A stretch of DNA of 64,000 nt from JARKPK01 sp964631235. GTDB taxonomy: Bacteria; Planctomycetota; Planctomycetia; Pirellulales; Thermoguttaceae. Location: contig CAZVZX010000009.1 in assembly GCA_964631235.1 (NCBI GenBank), positions 62,001 through 126,000 on the forward strand, given 5' to 3'. Numbering within the stretch: position 1 is the first letter of the stretch; every line of letters begins with the position of its first letter. This document shows positions 8,271 through 16,061 of the stretch, in pieces. Made by a program: the position numbers and the translations under genes. The notes beneath the pieces were generated by a model. The model searched no databases, was not told the origin of the DNA, and worked only from the letters and a program-made list of their open reading frames with translations.

Positions 8271-9065
8271 TCAAAAGTCGCCCCCGTCGAGATCGGAACG
8301 AAGCTGGTCTAATCGATCTGCCAAGACGCTGGTTTGCGCCAATGCGCCGTAGTCGATTTGCGCCGTCGCCTCGGCCGCAGCCCAAATCATCTCGTCGATC
8401 TGATCATCCCAGGCCAATTGGTCGGCAGGTTCGGCCGGGGCCGCTGAATCGCCGGGGGCGTCTGTCGCCGAGGCCACTGCGCGCGACGGCGCCGGTGGCG
8501 ACGGGTTCTGTGTTCCCGGCTCTTGTGTGGCCGGTTCCGACGGGTTGGGCGTTTCGGGCGAAGTGGAAGAACCGCCCGCCGTGGCCCCGCTGCCCGAGCC
8601 GGTTTCAGACTGTTCGTTCTCGGGCTGCCTGCCCGCCAACTCCGCCGGACCTTGTTGCGGGCCATTCAGCTTGAGTTGATAAAGTCGCGGAAAAGCCCAG
8701 AGGATGATGAGCAACACAACCGCCGCCGAGAACAACCACGACAGCCGACGCCAGCGAGCCGCATCGGTTCCCGACGCCGTTCGACCCAATCGCGGGGGCG
8801 AAGCGGCCAGATCGAGCGATCGCGGCCGCGGCAAATCCTCGGGCTTGCGCGAAGCCAACTGCTCGAGCGACGCCGGCGGCCTCTTCGCAGCCATCCCTGC
8901 TTGCTCGATCAGATTGCCCAGCGCCAGCCACGCGGCCCGAAGCTGCTGTTCGTCGCTTCCCGCGGCCGCTGAGGAGCGGGCTGCATTTGGGGCATCGGCC
9001 GGCGCAGTAGCCGACTCGATCAAACGCAGCAGCTCGTCGTCAACCTGTTTTTGCGGCTCGGCCAT
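8271..9065 (-). CDS. Anti-sigma-factor-like membrane protein
   Basis: This 264-residue protein overlaps the stop of the sigma gene by one base (TGATG), indicating translational coupling. Residues 1-105 are cytoplasmic and hydrophilic and contain a helix (EQQLRAAWLALGNLIEQAG). One transmembrane segment spans about 108-126 (SWLFSAAVVLLIILWAF). The outer part is a Ser/Thr/Pro-rich linker followed by an acidic helical C-terminus (DQIDEMIWAAAEATAQID). This topology and position are those of a sigma-binding regulator. No zinc-binding HxxxCxxC motif of the ZAS family is present, so the mode of binding would be non-canonical. The ATG at 9065 is preferred over the overlapping GTG one codon earlier. 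Confidence 0.7.
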   Translation of the reverse strand: MAEPQKQVDDELLRLIESATAPADAPNAARSSAAAGSDEQQLRAAWLALGNLIEQAGMAAKRPPASLEQLASRKPEDLPRPRSLDLAASPPRLGRTASGTDAARWRRLSWLFSAAVVLLIILWAFPRLYQLKLNGPQQGPAELAGRQPENEQSETGSGSGATAGGSSTSPETPNPSEPATQEPGTQNPSPPAPSRAVASATDAPGDSAAPAEPADQLAWDDQIDEMIWAAAEATAQIDYGALAQTSVLADRLDQLRSDLDGGDF

Positions 9066-9607
9066 CACATGAATTCCGTCAATTGCTTGCGCAGCGATTC
9101 CAATGCCCGACGGCAGTGGCTCAATGCGGTGTTCAACGGGCAGCCCAAGGTATCGGCAATTTCCGCGAACGAAAGCTGGCCGTAATACCTCAGGAACAAC
9201 ACCCGTTGCTGCACCGGAGTCAGCTCGGCCAATGCGTCATCGAGTCGGCCGAGGGCCTCTGACTGGGCCATTTGGCCTAACGGCTCGTCTTGCCCCGACG
9301 CCGGCTGAAGCTCCCTCCACTGCTCTTCCGAAACGGTCACTTCGCGCTGCCGTCGGCGTCCGCGGTCGCACGCCAGCCGATCGGCGATCCGAAACAGGTA
9401 CGCCCGCACTCGCCCTTGCTCACGATAGGCTTCGCGGCCCTGCCATGCCCGCAGAAACACCTCCTGCGTCAGGTCGTCGGCCGCTGCCGCCTCGCGGATC
9501 ATGGCGAACAGGTATCCGCGCACGGCCGCGCCGTGCTCGCGGACCCATTCCGCGAAGCTCTCGGCCGTTGTGGCTGTCGGCGTCTTCGCAGTCTTCGCAG
9601 GCGTCAT
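9065..9607 (-). CDS. ECF-type RNA polymerase sigma factor
   Basis: This 180-residue sigma-70 family protein has only regions 2 and 4. Region 2, about residues 25-95, includes DDLTQEVFLRAWQGR and the RAYLFRIADRLACDRGRRR segment that contacts the -10 element. Region 4, about 120-176, includes LTPVQQRVLFLRYYGQLSFA, EIADTLG and the helix SHCRRALESLRK, a helix-turn-helix for the -35 element. It should direct polymerase to its own operon and other envelope genes, held inactive by the membrane protein encoded next. It is the first gene of a four-gene minus-strand operon. Confidence 0.93.
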   Translation of the reverse strand: MTPAKTAKTPTATTAESFAEWVREHGAAVRGYLFAMIREAAAADDLTQEVFLRAWQGREAYREQGRVRAYLFRIADRLACDRGRRRQREVTVSEEQWRELQPASGQDEPLGQMAQSEALGRLDDALAELTPVQQRVLFLRYYGQLSFAEIADTLGCPLNTALSHCRRALESLRKQLTEFM

Positions 9608-10070
9608 CTGGAACTCTTAACGGAGCGGCGGGAAGATTATTGCGGGCAAAAGTGAATAACTTGCGAAAATCCCGAAAAACGACCGATCGGCTCGTCGGAT
9701 GGTCCCGTCGCCTTCGGCCGACGGTTCCAGCCGATCGACTTTCAGAACTCCGTCGTTGCCTGTCGCGGAAACCGGCCTTTCGCCCGTCGTTCGGATCGGC
9801 TCTTTTCTCTATTCTGAGCGTCCCGGCACGATGAGCCAAGTGACTCGCAACCGAGCAATCGAAGCACGATCCCGCGGTTCCGCGGTGCGGACAACCTCGC
9901 GGCCGCATCTGGGGAGACATGGTTTTACTCCGCTTCACGAGGGCGATGCTTTTCCAGCCCCTTCGGATCGGGCAAAATACACTCGTCACCGCACGCGCGA
10001 CCAATAGCGATCGCGCGTGTCGGTCTGATTTCCCCTGGCGTGTGAAAGAAGTAAGGAACCGTCTCTCGCC
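9608..10070. other. Intergenic region between divergent operons
   Basis: About 460 bp lies between the divergent sigma operon and the small membrane protein gene. A perfect 9-bp hairpin is present near the right end (listed separately). No gene is seen in the remainder. Confidence 0.4.
9992..10019. other. Perfect 9-bp hairpin
   Basis: CACGCGCGA at 9992-10000 pairs perfectly with TCGCGCGTG at 10011-10019 around a 10-nt loop. It has no T tract on either side, so it is not a typical intrinsic terminator. It lies about 50 bp upstream of the start at 10071 and could be a leader hairpin or a protein-binding palindrome. Confidence 0.5.
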
Positions 10071-10316
10071 ATGAATCCTACCGATCCCTACCACGATCAA
10101 TCCGATCGCCAACTGCTAGTGGAATTGCGCCGCCGCGTCGGCTGGCTCAATGTTCTTGCGGTGATTCTGATCTTGGCGGTGGTGATGCTGGCCTCGTCGG
10201 TTTATGGGTATCTGTTGAACTTCTTCGGCAGCGACGCGCAACTGCACGTCGCGGCGACGATCGTTGCGGCCGTGTTGGGCTTCCTCTTCGGATGGATCGC
10301 CCGCGGCAAACGATGA
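10071..10316 (+). CDS. Small two-pass membrane protein
   Basis: This 81-residue protein has a hydrophilic N-terminus (SDRQLLVELRRRVGWLN), then two membrane segments. The first is about residues 26-47 (VLAVILILAVVMLASSVYGYLL) and the second about 59-75 (HVAATIVAAVLGFLFGW), with a basic end (IARGKR). An AAGGAA purine run precedes the start. I do not recognise it. It lies 30 bp upstream of an epimerase gene on the same strand and may be cotranscribed with it. Confidence 0.65.
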   Translation: MNPTDPYHDQSDRQLLVELRRRVGWLNVLAVILILAVVMLASSVYGYLLNFFGSDAQLHVAATIVAAVLGFLFGWIARGKR

Positions 10317-10346
10317 ACCATCGACCCCCGCGCAAAGACGAGAGCA

Positions 10347-11390
10347 ATGATGCACGCCCTGGTTACCGGAGCGACGGGGTTTCTCGGCCGCGCGATCGTC
10401 GAGCAGCTCGTGACCCGCGGCGATCGAGTCCGCGCGTTCTGTCGTCGCGACGACGCCGGGCTTCGCGCGTTGGGCGTCGAAATCGTCTTTGGCGACCTAA
10501 GCGACGCCGAGGCCGCGGCCGATGCCTGCCGGGGCGTCGATTGTGTTTTCCATGCGGCCGCCATCGCGGGCATTTGGGGGCGATGGTCCGACTATTGGAA
10601 GACTAATGTGCTGGGCACGCAAGCAATCGCGGCCGGATGCCTGCGACACGCGGTTGGCCGATTGGTGTACACCAGCAGCCCGAGCGTTACCTTCGACGGC
10701 CGCGATCAAGTCAACGTGGACGAATCGGCCCCCTACAGCCGCCGTTTTTTGGCTCACTATCCCCGCTCGAAAGCAATGGCCGAACGGCACGTGCTCGGCC
10801 TGCACGCCCCGGGTCGGTTGGCCGTTTGCGCGATACGGCCGCATTTGATCTGGGGGCCGGGCGACCGCCATCTGGTGCCGCGTCTGGTGGCTCGCGCCCG
10901 CGCCGGACGACTGCGGCGGATCGGCTCGGGCCGGAACCTGATCGACATGATCTACGTTGATAATGCCGCGGCGGCGCACTTGGCGGCCGCCGATCGGTTG
11001 CTCGACTGTTCGGCCGCGGCCAATCCAGGCGGCCGCGCCTATTTCCTCTCGCAGGGCGAACCGGTATCGTGCTGGCCGTGGATCGACGAGATTCTCGCGC
11101 TGGCCGGTCTGCCGCCGGTAAGAAAACGGTTGCCGCTGGCCGTCGCTTGGGCGTTGGGCGTATTGTGCGAGGCGCTTTATGCCGCCGCGGGCGTGCGCCG
11201 CGAACCGCCGATGACGCGATTCCTTGCCCTGCAATTGGGGCGATCGCACTATTTCAACATCTCGGCCGCGCGAAGGGACTTGGGCTATCAGCCCGCGGTC
11301 GCAACGGCCGAGGGGATGGAGCGACTTGCCCGATGGCTCCGCGACCGCGATTCCGTCCACAGAAACGCCGGTGATTTCCATGCGCGATGA
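10347..11390 (+). CDS. NAD(P)-dependent epimerase/dehydratase (extended SDR)
   Basis: This 347-residue extended short-chain dehydrogenase has an N-terminal Rossmann motif TGATGFLG that binds NAD(P). D64 in the VDCVFHAAA segment region and the YPRSK motif (catalytic Tyr and Lys) are in their usual places, with SSPSV upstream as the catalytic Ser region. The VDNAAAAHLAA block and the overall layout resemble 3-beta-hydroxysteroid dehydrogenase/isomerase-like epimerases, acting on isoprenoid, sterol-like or sugar substrates. The specific substrate is not evident. Its last 11 bp overlap the ferrochelatase start, so the two genes are translationally coupled. Confidence 0.88.
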   Translation: MMHALVTGATGFLGRAIVEQLVTRGDRVRAFCRRDDAGLRALGVEIVFGDLSDAEAAADACRGVDCVFHAAAIAGIWGRWSDYWKTNVLGTQAIAAGCLRHAVGRLVYTSSPSVTFDGRDQVNVDESAPYSRRFLAHYPRSKAMAERHVLGLHAPGRLAVCAIRPHLIWGPGDRHLVPRLVARARAGRLRRIGSGRNLIDMIYVDNAAAAHLAAADRLLDCSAAANPGGRAYFLSQGEPVSCWPWIDEILALAGLPPVRKRLPLAVAWALGVLCEALYAAAGVRREPPMTRFLALQLGRSHYFNISAARRDLGYQPAVATAEGMERLARWLRDRDSVHRNAGDFHAR

Positions 11391-12393
11391 ACCGCCCTTC
11401 GACGCCCTGCTGCTCTTTTCCTTCGGCGGTCCCGAGGGCCCCGACGACGTGCTGCCGTTTCTGGAGAACGTGACTCGCGGCAAGAACGTGCCCCGCGCCC
11501 GGCTCGAAGCGGTCGCCGAGCACTATATGCTCTTCGACGGCGTCAGCCCGATCAACGAACATCTCCGCGCGCTCTTGGTGGCGGTGATCGACGAGTTGAA
11601 CCGCCACGGGCCGGCGATTCCCGTCTTCTGGGCCAACCGCTTCTGGCGTCCGCTGTTGCCCGAGGTTCTCGCCGAAATGGCCGAGCACGGCATCCGCCGC
11701 GCGCTGGCGTTCGTTACGTCGGCCTTCGGCTCGTATCCCGGCTGCCGCGCCTATCGCGAGGCGCTTGACGAGGCCTGCGCGGCGCTGGGGCCGACGGCGC
11801 CGCGGGTGGAGAAGATCCGGCTGTTCTACGATCACCCCGATTTCATCGCCGCCCAGGCCGATCGGGTTCGCCGAGCGGTCGAGGTATTCGGCGACGCGCG
11901 CCCGCGGGTGCTGTTCACCGCGCACAGCATTCCGCGATCGATGGCCGCCGCCGCGCCGTACGAACGCCAACTGCACGAGGCCTGCCGATGGACCGCCGAC
12001 CAGGCCGGAATTGCCGACTGGCAACTGGCCTATCAAAGCCGCAGCGGTCCGCCGCAGCAACCGTGGCTGGAACCGAGCGTTGAAGACACCCTTGCGCAAT
12101 GGGCTGCCGCCGGTTGTCGCCGCGTTGTGTTGACGCCGATCGGGTTCTTGGTCGAACACATGGAAGTGGCCTACGATCTGGATATCGAGGCCGCCCAAGT
12201 TTGCGAGCAATTGGGCATCGAGATGGTCCGCGCCGCGACCGTGGGCGGCCACCCGCGGCTGACGACGATGATCCGAAAACTCGTCGCCGAACGGATCGAT
12301 CCGAACGTGCCGCGCGAATCGCTTCGCCCCGAAGGGCCGCCGCCCGACGTTTGCCCGCCCGACTGCTGCCGCGCCGAATCTGCCGCGGGCTGA
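11380..12393 (+). CDS. hemH: Ferrochelatase
   Basis: This 337-residue protein inserts Fe2+ into a porphyrin (protoporphyrin or coproporphyrin III; the sequence does not decide) at the end of haem synthesis. The N-terminal SFGGPEG motif, catalytic His182 in FTAHSIP, the YQSRSGPPQQPWLEPSV block and the PIGFLVEHMEVAYDLD metal/porphyrin region with E259/E262 are all intact. The ATG at 11380 was chosen as it starts just before the first beta strand. It overlaps the upstream epimerase by 11 bp. The tail carries a cysteine cluster (C325, C329, C330 in CPPDCC), reminiscent of the [2Fe-2S]-binding tail of some ferrochelatases. Confidence 0.93.
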   Translation: MRDEPPFDALLLFSFGGPEGPDDVLPFLENVTRGKNVPRARLEAVAEHYMLFDGVSPINEHLRALLVAVIDELNRHGPAIPVFWANRFWRPLLPEVLAEMAEHGIRRALAFVTSAFGSYPGCRAYREALDEACAALGPTAPRVEKIRLFYDHPDFIAAQADRVRRAVEVFGDARPRVLFTAHSIPRSMAAAAPYERQLHEACRWTADQAGIADWQLAYQSRSGPPQQPWLEPSVEDTLAQWAAAGCRRVVLTPIGFLVEHMEVAYDLDIEAAQVCEQLGIEMVRAATVGGHPRLTTMIRKLVAERIDPNVPRESLRPEGPPPDVCPPDCCRAESAAG

Positions 12394-12965
12394 AATGCCG
12401 TCGGGAGGATTGGAGCAAAGGCACATTTTCGACAGGGACATACTCCCGCATCCGCGGAATCATCCGGCAAATATCGCGACACGCTCCGTCGCGGCTGTGA
12501 TCTTGGACAAATGCTTTTTTGCATGTCCATTGTCAGCGCCGACGGAGCAGGACTTTCAAAGAAACGAGTTGCAACGGCCGTGCCAACTGTGGAAACCTGA
12601 TCGCCCGTTGTGTCGCTCTTCTGTGCAGATTGTCTTTGTGCCGCTTGCGTTGGCCACGTCGTGCCGATTGCGAAAACTCTACCGTCTGCCGAAACAATGC
12701 ATTCCGTCGGCGCGTTTTCGCTAATCCGACTTTCCCGTATTGGGCCGCACAGAGTTTTCAGAGAACCCGCCTCGCCCAACTTGCCCGGCGGTTTTTGTCG
12801 GTTAGTGTTCCAATGGAGGATTTCGTTTCGCGGATGCCTCGATTGGGTCGCACGCGGCGATACTCGCTGCTGGTGCGCTCTGGGCGTGCTGCCTGTGGAA
12901 CCGGCCGCGGCCCAATCGTTCGACCCGAGGCGCGCAGGGCGACGGATAAGACGGATCGCAACGCC
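12394..12965. other. Intergenic region after hemH
   Basis: About 570 bp without a convincing gene; the frame of the next gene stays open through it but has no signal features. At 12505-12528 there is an imperfect palindrome (GGAC-AA-ATGC, six T, GCAT-GTCC), which could be a weak hairpin or a binding site. Confidence 0.4.
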
Positions 12966-13916
12966 ATGCAACGATTGCTGACTGCTACCGCTGCGGCCGC
13001 GCTGGTCGTAATTGCGACCGTCTTCAATTCATTGCGCTACCCGGCCGTTTCCGTGCAACTGTGGCAGGCCTCGCAGGCGGCCCACGGACCGGCCATTGCT
13101 TCAACCGCTCCGGGCGACGCAGCGGCGGGCAGGTCGCCTTCGGGCGAATCGCGCCCATTTGGCCCCGCCGATAACGACGGATCGAACATCGCCGAGCAGA
13201 AGCCAGCAACATCGCCGGCAGCGGCGTCATCAACGTCGTCGCCGGCATCGGCCGCTGCCGCAACGCCGGATCGAATGGGCGATTTCAATGGGAACGTGCG
13301 GGCCGCGGGCGATGCGAAGCCGCCTTTGCCCGCCGACAGCCGCTTTTCAGCCGAGGCCCCCGGGCTATCACACTCCGGGCAGCAGTCGTCATCCGAACGA
13401 GCCGTTTGGCCCACTTGGCGGTCTGAATCGCCGGCATTGCCGAGGGCCGACACTGCGCCGACGGCACGCCCGGCGGACTTAGTGCCGATCGCTGCCCCTG
13501 CGCCCGGCGATCATCCCCTGCCCGATGCCAAACCGAACCGCGCGGCCGATCCCACCCCCGTGGCCAAGCCGCCCGCCGAGCCGGCCTCGAATGGTGTCGC
13601 CGTCTGGTCGCCCACGCCGTCAAGTTCGGCGCCCTCGCGCCGTTCTCTTGAAACTCTTGAAGCGAGATCGCTTTCGTCGGCCGGTCGGTCGCTTAGTGCC
13701 GCAATGCCGCCTCCGGCGCCGATTCCCGACAGTCATCGTCCCGATCTGGTGCCGGTCGCACCCGCCGAGCCAGTCGGTTCCGTTGCAGAATCGCAAGCAG
13801 CCAAATCATTGCAGCCTCTGCGCCGCCTGCCGCCGGTGGACGAGGGGACGACGGCACGGACCAAGCCGCCAACGGCGGCCGAATTGCCGGCCTATCCGTC
13901 AACGCGAACGCCGTAA
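12966..13916 (+). CDS. Membrane-anchored Pro/Ala/Ser-rich protein, unknown function
   Basis: This 316-residue protein starts MQRLLTATAAAALVVIATVF, a signal anchor. The remainder is low-complexity, rich in Ala, Pro, Ser and Arg. Several SHRPDLVPVA / ARPADLVPIA segments look like internal imperfect repeats (RPADLVPIAAP near 175, RPDLVPVAPAEP near 260). No folded domain is recognised, so it is likely a disordered periplasmic or linker protein. The frame is open far upstream. The ATG at 12966 was chosen because it begins the hydrophobic segment, although the ribosome-binding site is weak. Coding status is moderately supported. Confidence 0.5.
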   Translation: MQRLLTATAAAALVVIATVFNSLRYPAVSVQLWQASQAAHGPAIASTAPGDAAAGRSPSGESRPFGPADNDGSNIAEQKPATSPAAASSTSSPASAAAATPDRMGDFNGNVRAAGDAKPPLPADSRFSAEAPGLSHSGQQSSSERAVWPTWRSESPALPRADTAPTARPADLVPIAAPAPGDHPLPDAKPNRAADPTPVAKPPAEPASNGVAVWSPTPSSSAPSRRSLETLEARSLSSAGRSLSAAMPPPAPIPDSHRPDLVPVAPAEPVGSVAESQAAKSLQPLRRLPPVDEGTTARTKPPTAAELPAYPSTRTP

Positions 13917-13998
13917 CGCACCGCAAAAGCGTCGAAGGAGCGATCTGCCGGCGTTTGGCCGCGCGGCAACGAGCCCACCCGGCACGGCAGTTCCGCGA

Positions 13999-14634
13999 TC
14001 ATTTGCTTTTTAGGACCGGCCGACGCATCAGGCACGACCAACCCGGGTAGCCCTCGGGCCGAGTGAGCGCCTCGGTGCGAATCGGCCGCAGCTCGACGAT
14101 CTCGAACAAACGCCCCAATTCGTTGCGAATCTGCGCTTCGGTCACCTGCGGCGGACCGTCGTCGGAATCCTCGCGCGGGGCTCCGCTGAGCGAAAGATAG
14201 ATCGTGCCCGGGCGGGTAATCCGCCAGAGCATATCGAGAAAGCCCGAGATATTCGTCTGCCGAATCGCGTGGTAGAAGCCGCGGTCGTACACGAAATCGA
14301 ACGTGCCGGCCGTTTGACCGAACTTCAGAGCGTCGGCCAACACGAAGCGGATCAGGGCGTCGTGTTGCTCGGCGCGGCTTCGGGCCCGTTCAATGGCGAT
14401 CGGAGACACATCCACTGCGGTCACATCGAAGCCGCGTTTGGCCAGAAACACCGCATCGGCCCCGGTGCCGCAGCCCAAGTCGATGGCCGAGCCTCGCGGC
14501 ACGATCCGCTCGTCGATCAAGCGAACCAACTCCGGCGACGGACGACCGACATCCCAAGGCGGCGTGCCCTGACGGTAACGCTCGTCCCAATCGGTCGGCT
14601 CTTTGGGCTTCGGGTTCGACACGGATGGATTCAT
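13999..14634 (-). CDS. SAM-dependent class I methyltransferase
   Basis: This 211-residue protein opens with WDERYRQGTPPWDVGRPSPE, the segment preceding the fold in TPMT/TehB-type methyltransferases. SAM-binding motif I is AIDLGCGTGADA, the acidic end of strand 2 is in VTAVDVSP, and motif IV is FDFVYDRGFYHAI. The C-terminal strand reads PGTIYLSLSGAPRED. It transfers a methyl group to a small molecule; the acceptor is not evident. The ATG at 14634 was chosen because homologous sequence starts just after it. An LR repeat lies 130 bp upstream in the same orientation. Confidence 0.88.
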   Translation of the reverse strand: MNPSVSNPKPKEPTDWDERYRQGTPPWDVGRPSPELVRLIDERIVPRGSAIDLGCGTGADAVFLAKRGFDVTAVDVSPIAIERARSRAEQHDALIRFVLADALKFGQTAGTFDFVYDRGFYHAIRQTNISGFLDMLWRITRPGTIYLSLSGAPREDSDDGPPQVTEAQIRNELGRLFEIVELRPIRTEALTRPEGYPGWSCLMRRPVLKSK

Positions 14635-14763
14635 TGCTGACACTCCCAAACAGGTTCTTCGCCGATGCGCAACCGCACAGACAGGCTTTGCACCATCGCG
14701 CAACAGAGGTCCGACGTCGTTGGTCTCGGACGGCCTGAGACGGCACGAACGCCCCCCAACATA

Positions 14764-14830
14764 GAACCGCGAAAAACCGAAAGCCGTCTGAGCGGAGACA
14801 ACACGCAATGGGCCGCTTCGCGCGGCTTGC
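14764..14830 (-). repeat. LR leader repeat, copy 3, upstream of the methyltransferase
   Basis: The minus-strand copy reads, in gene direction, GCGAAGCGGCCCATTGCG, then a stretch ending CTTTCGGTTTTTCGCGGTTC. It lacks the first AAGCGGCC block, so it is a shortened copy. The methyltransferase start at 14634 lies about 130 bp downstream. Confidence 0.65.
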
Positions 14831-15315
14831 GGTCACGTTTCTAAACGGCGCGGACCCATTTAGCAAGTTTCGGCAATCGGCCGAATTGATGCAAGGGCCG
14901 TCTTCCAACGCGGTCGGCTTTTTGCCGCAGGCAGGCCGGCCCCCTTGCCTCGTGCGGCCGGCCGTGCAACGATTCTCAAAGCCAACGGGCCGAACCACCT
15001 TCCGCTCGCCGAGCAGCACTGCTCGTGCCGAGAGAGGGAGCTCGCTTGCCGCGGTGAAAAAACAAACAACGCAACCTTGCTCTTTTCGAGCGTTTGCAAC
15101 CGAAATCGAGCATTCGACCGCCCGGACAGGCGCGTTGCCGCGACCAATGGAATCGAAGGCGGAAGACTGCGTTTTTCGGACGGACGACCGCGCGGAACGT
15201 GAACGGATCAACCCAGCCCGATTAGCCTTCGTACAAACAAGCGACGCATTGACCTTCGGGATTCCGCAGGCTTTCGTCAAAATGATTGGCGAATATCCTT
15301 TAGCGATCGAAGACG
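14831..15315. other. Intergenic region before the phosphoesterase
   Basis: About 480 bp on the plus strand side of the LR copy. Long open frames on both strands here have no start signals and no recognisable domains. No gene is called. Confidence 0.4.
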
Positions 15316-15987
15316 ATGATCAGACTGCTTTGCATTACCGACCTGCACGGCGAGGCCGTCCAATTGGCGAACATCGGCCGTGCCGCCGGAGACTGCCATG
15401 CCGTCCTTTTCGGCGGCGACATCACCAACTTCGGCTCGCCGGAAGAGGCGGCCGAGCTTGTCGAAACCGCGCGGCAGTTCGCGCCCGACGTTTGGGCCGT
15501 GGCCGGCAACTGCGATTCGGCAGCCATCGACGCAACGCTCGATCGGCTGGGCGTTGGGCTGCACGGCCGCGGGGTCGAGAAGGGCGGGCTGGGCCTCTAC
15601 GGGCTTTCCGGCGCTCCGCCGTGGCGGAGCCACATGTACGAGTTCTCCGAAGACGAGCTGGCCGCCGCGCTCGACGCGGGCCGGGCCGCGCTCAATGGCG
15701 ACCCGCTGCCCCATGTTGTGTTGGCCCACGTTCCGCCTTACGGATGCCGTTGCGATCGAACGCTGCTGTTGCAGCACATCGGCAGCCATGCCGTGCGCCG
15801 TCATATCGAAACCCACTACCCGACATTGCTCGTCTGCGGCCACGTCCACGAAGCCCGCGGCACCGACCGGCTCGGCACAACGACGATCGTCAACTGCGGA
15901 CCGGCGCGGAAGGGATGCTATGCCGTGGTGGAACTCGATCCGCTCGACCCGGCCGCGCCGCCCCAAGTGCGGCTGGAAAAGGCGTAG
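15316..15987 (+). CDS. Calcineurin-like metallophosphoesterase
   Basis: This 223-residue cytoplasmic protein has the complete metallophosphoesterase signature in order: DLH near residue 9, GGDIT near 33, GNCD near 64, AHVPP near 137 and GHVHEARG near 175. These residues bind a di-metal centre and hydrolyse phosphoesters. The small size and GHVHE ending resemble the YfcE/MJ0936 group and DNA-repair-type small phosphoesterases. The natural substrate is not known. The gene stands alone, convergent with pheT. Confidence 0.9.
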   Translation: MIRLLCITDLHGEAVQLANIGRAAGDCHAVLFGGDITNFGSPEEAAELVETARQFAPDVWAVAGNCDSAAIDATLDRLGVGLHGRGVEKGGLGLYGLSGAPPWRSHMYEFSEDELAAALDAGRAALNGDPLPHVVLAHVPPYGCRCDRTLLLQHIGSHAVRRHIETHYPTLLVCGHVHEARGTDRLGTTTIVNCGPARKGCYAVVELDPLDPAAPPQVRLEKA

Positions 15988-16061
15988 GCCGCCGAAAGCC
16001 GCAACGAATCGCCGCCGACTGTTCCCCGGGCGCGCCGACGCCTGCGTTTGAACAATTGCGT

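Noticed and set aside
7409..8674. A 421-codon plus-strand open frame
   Set aside because: It is antisense to the coiled-coil and anti-sigma-like genes and arises from their Pro/Arg/Gly codon bias. It has no start signal or folded domain.
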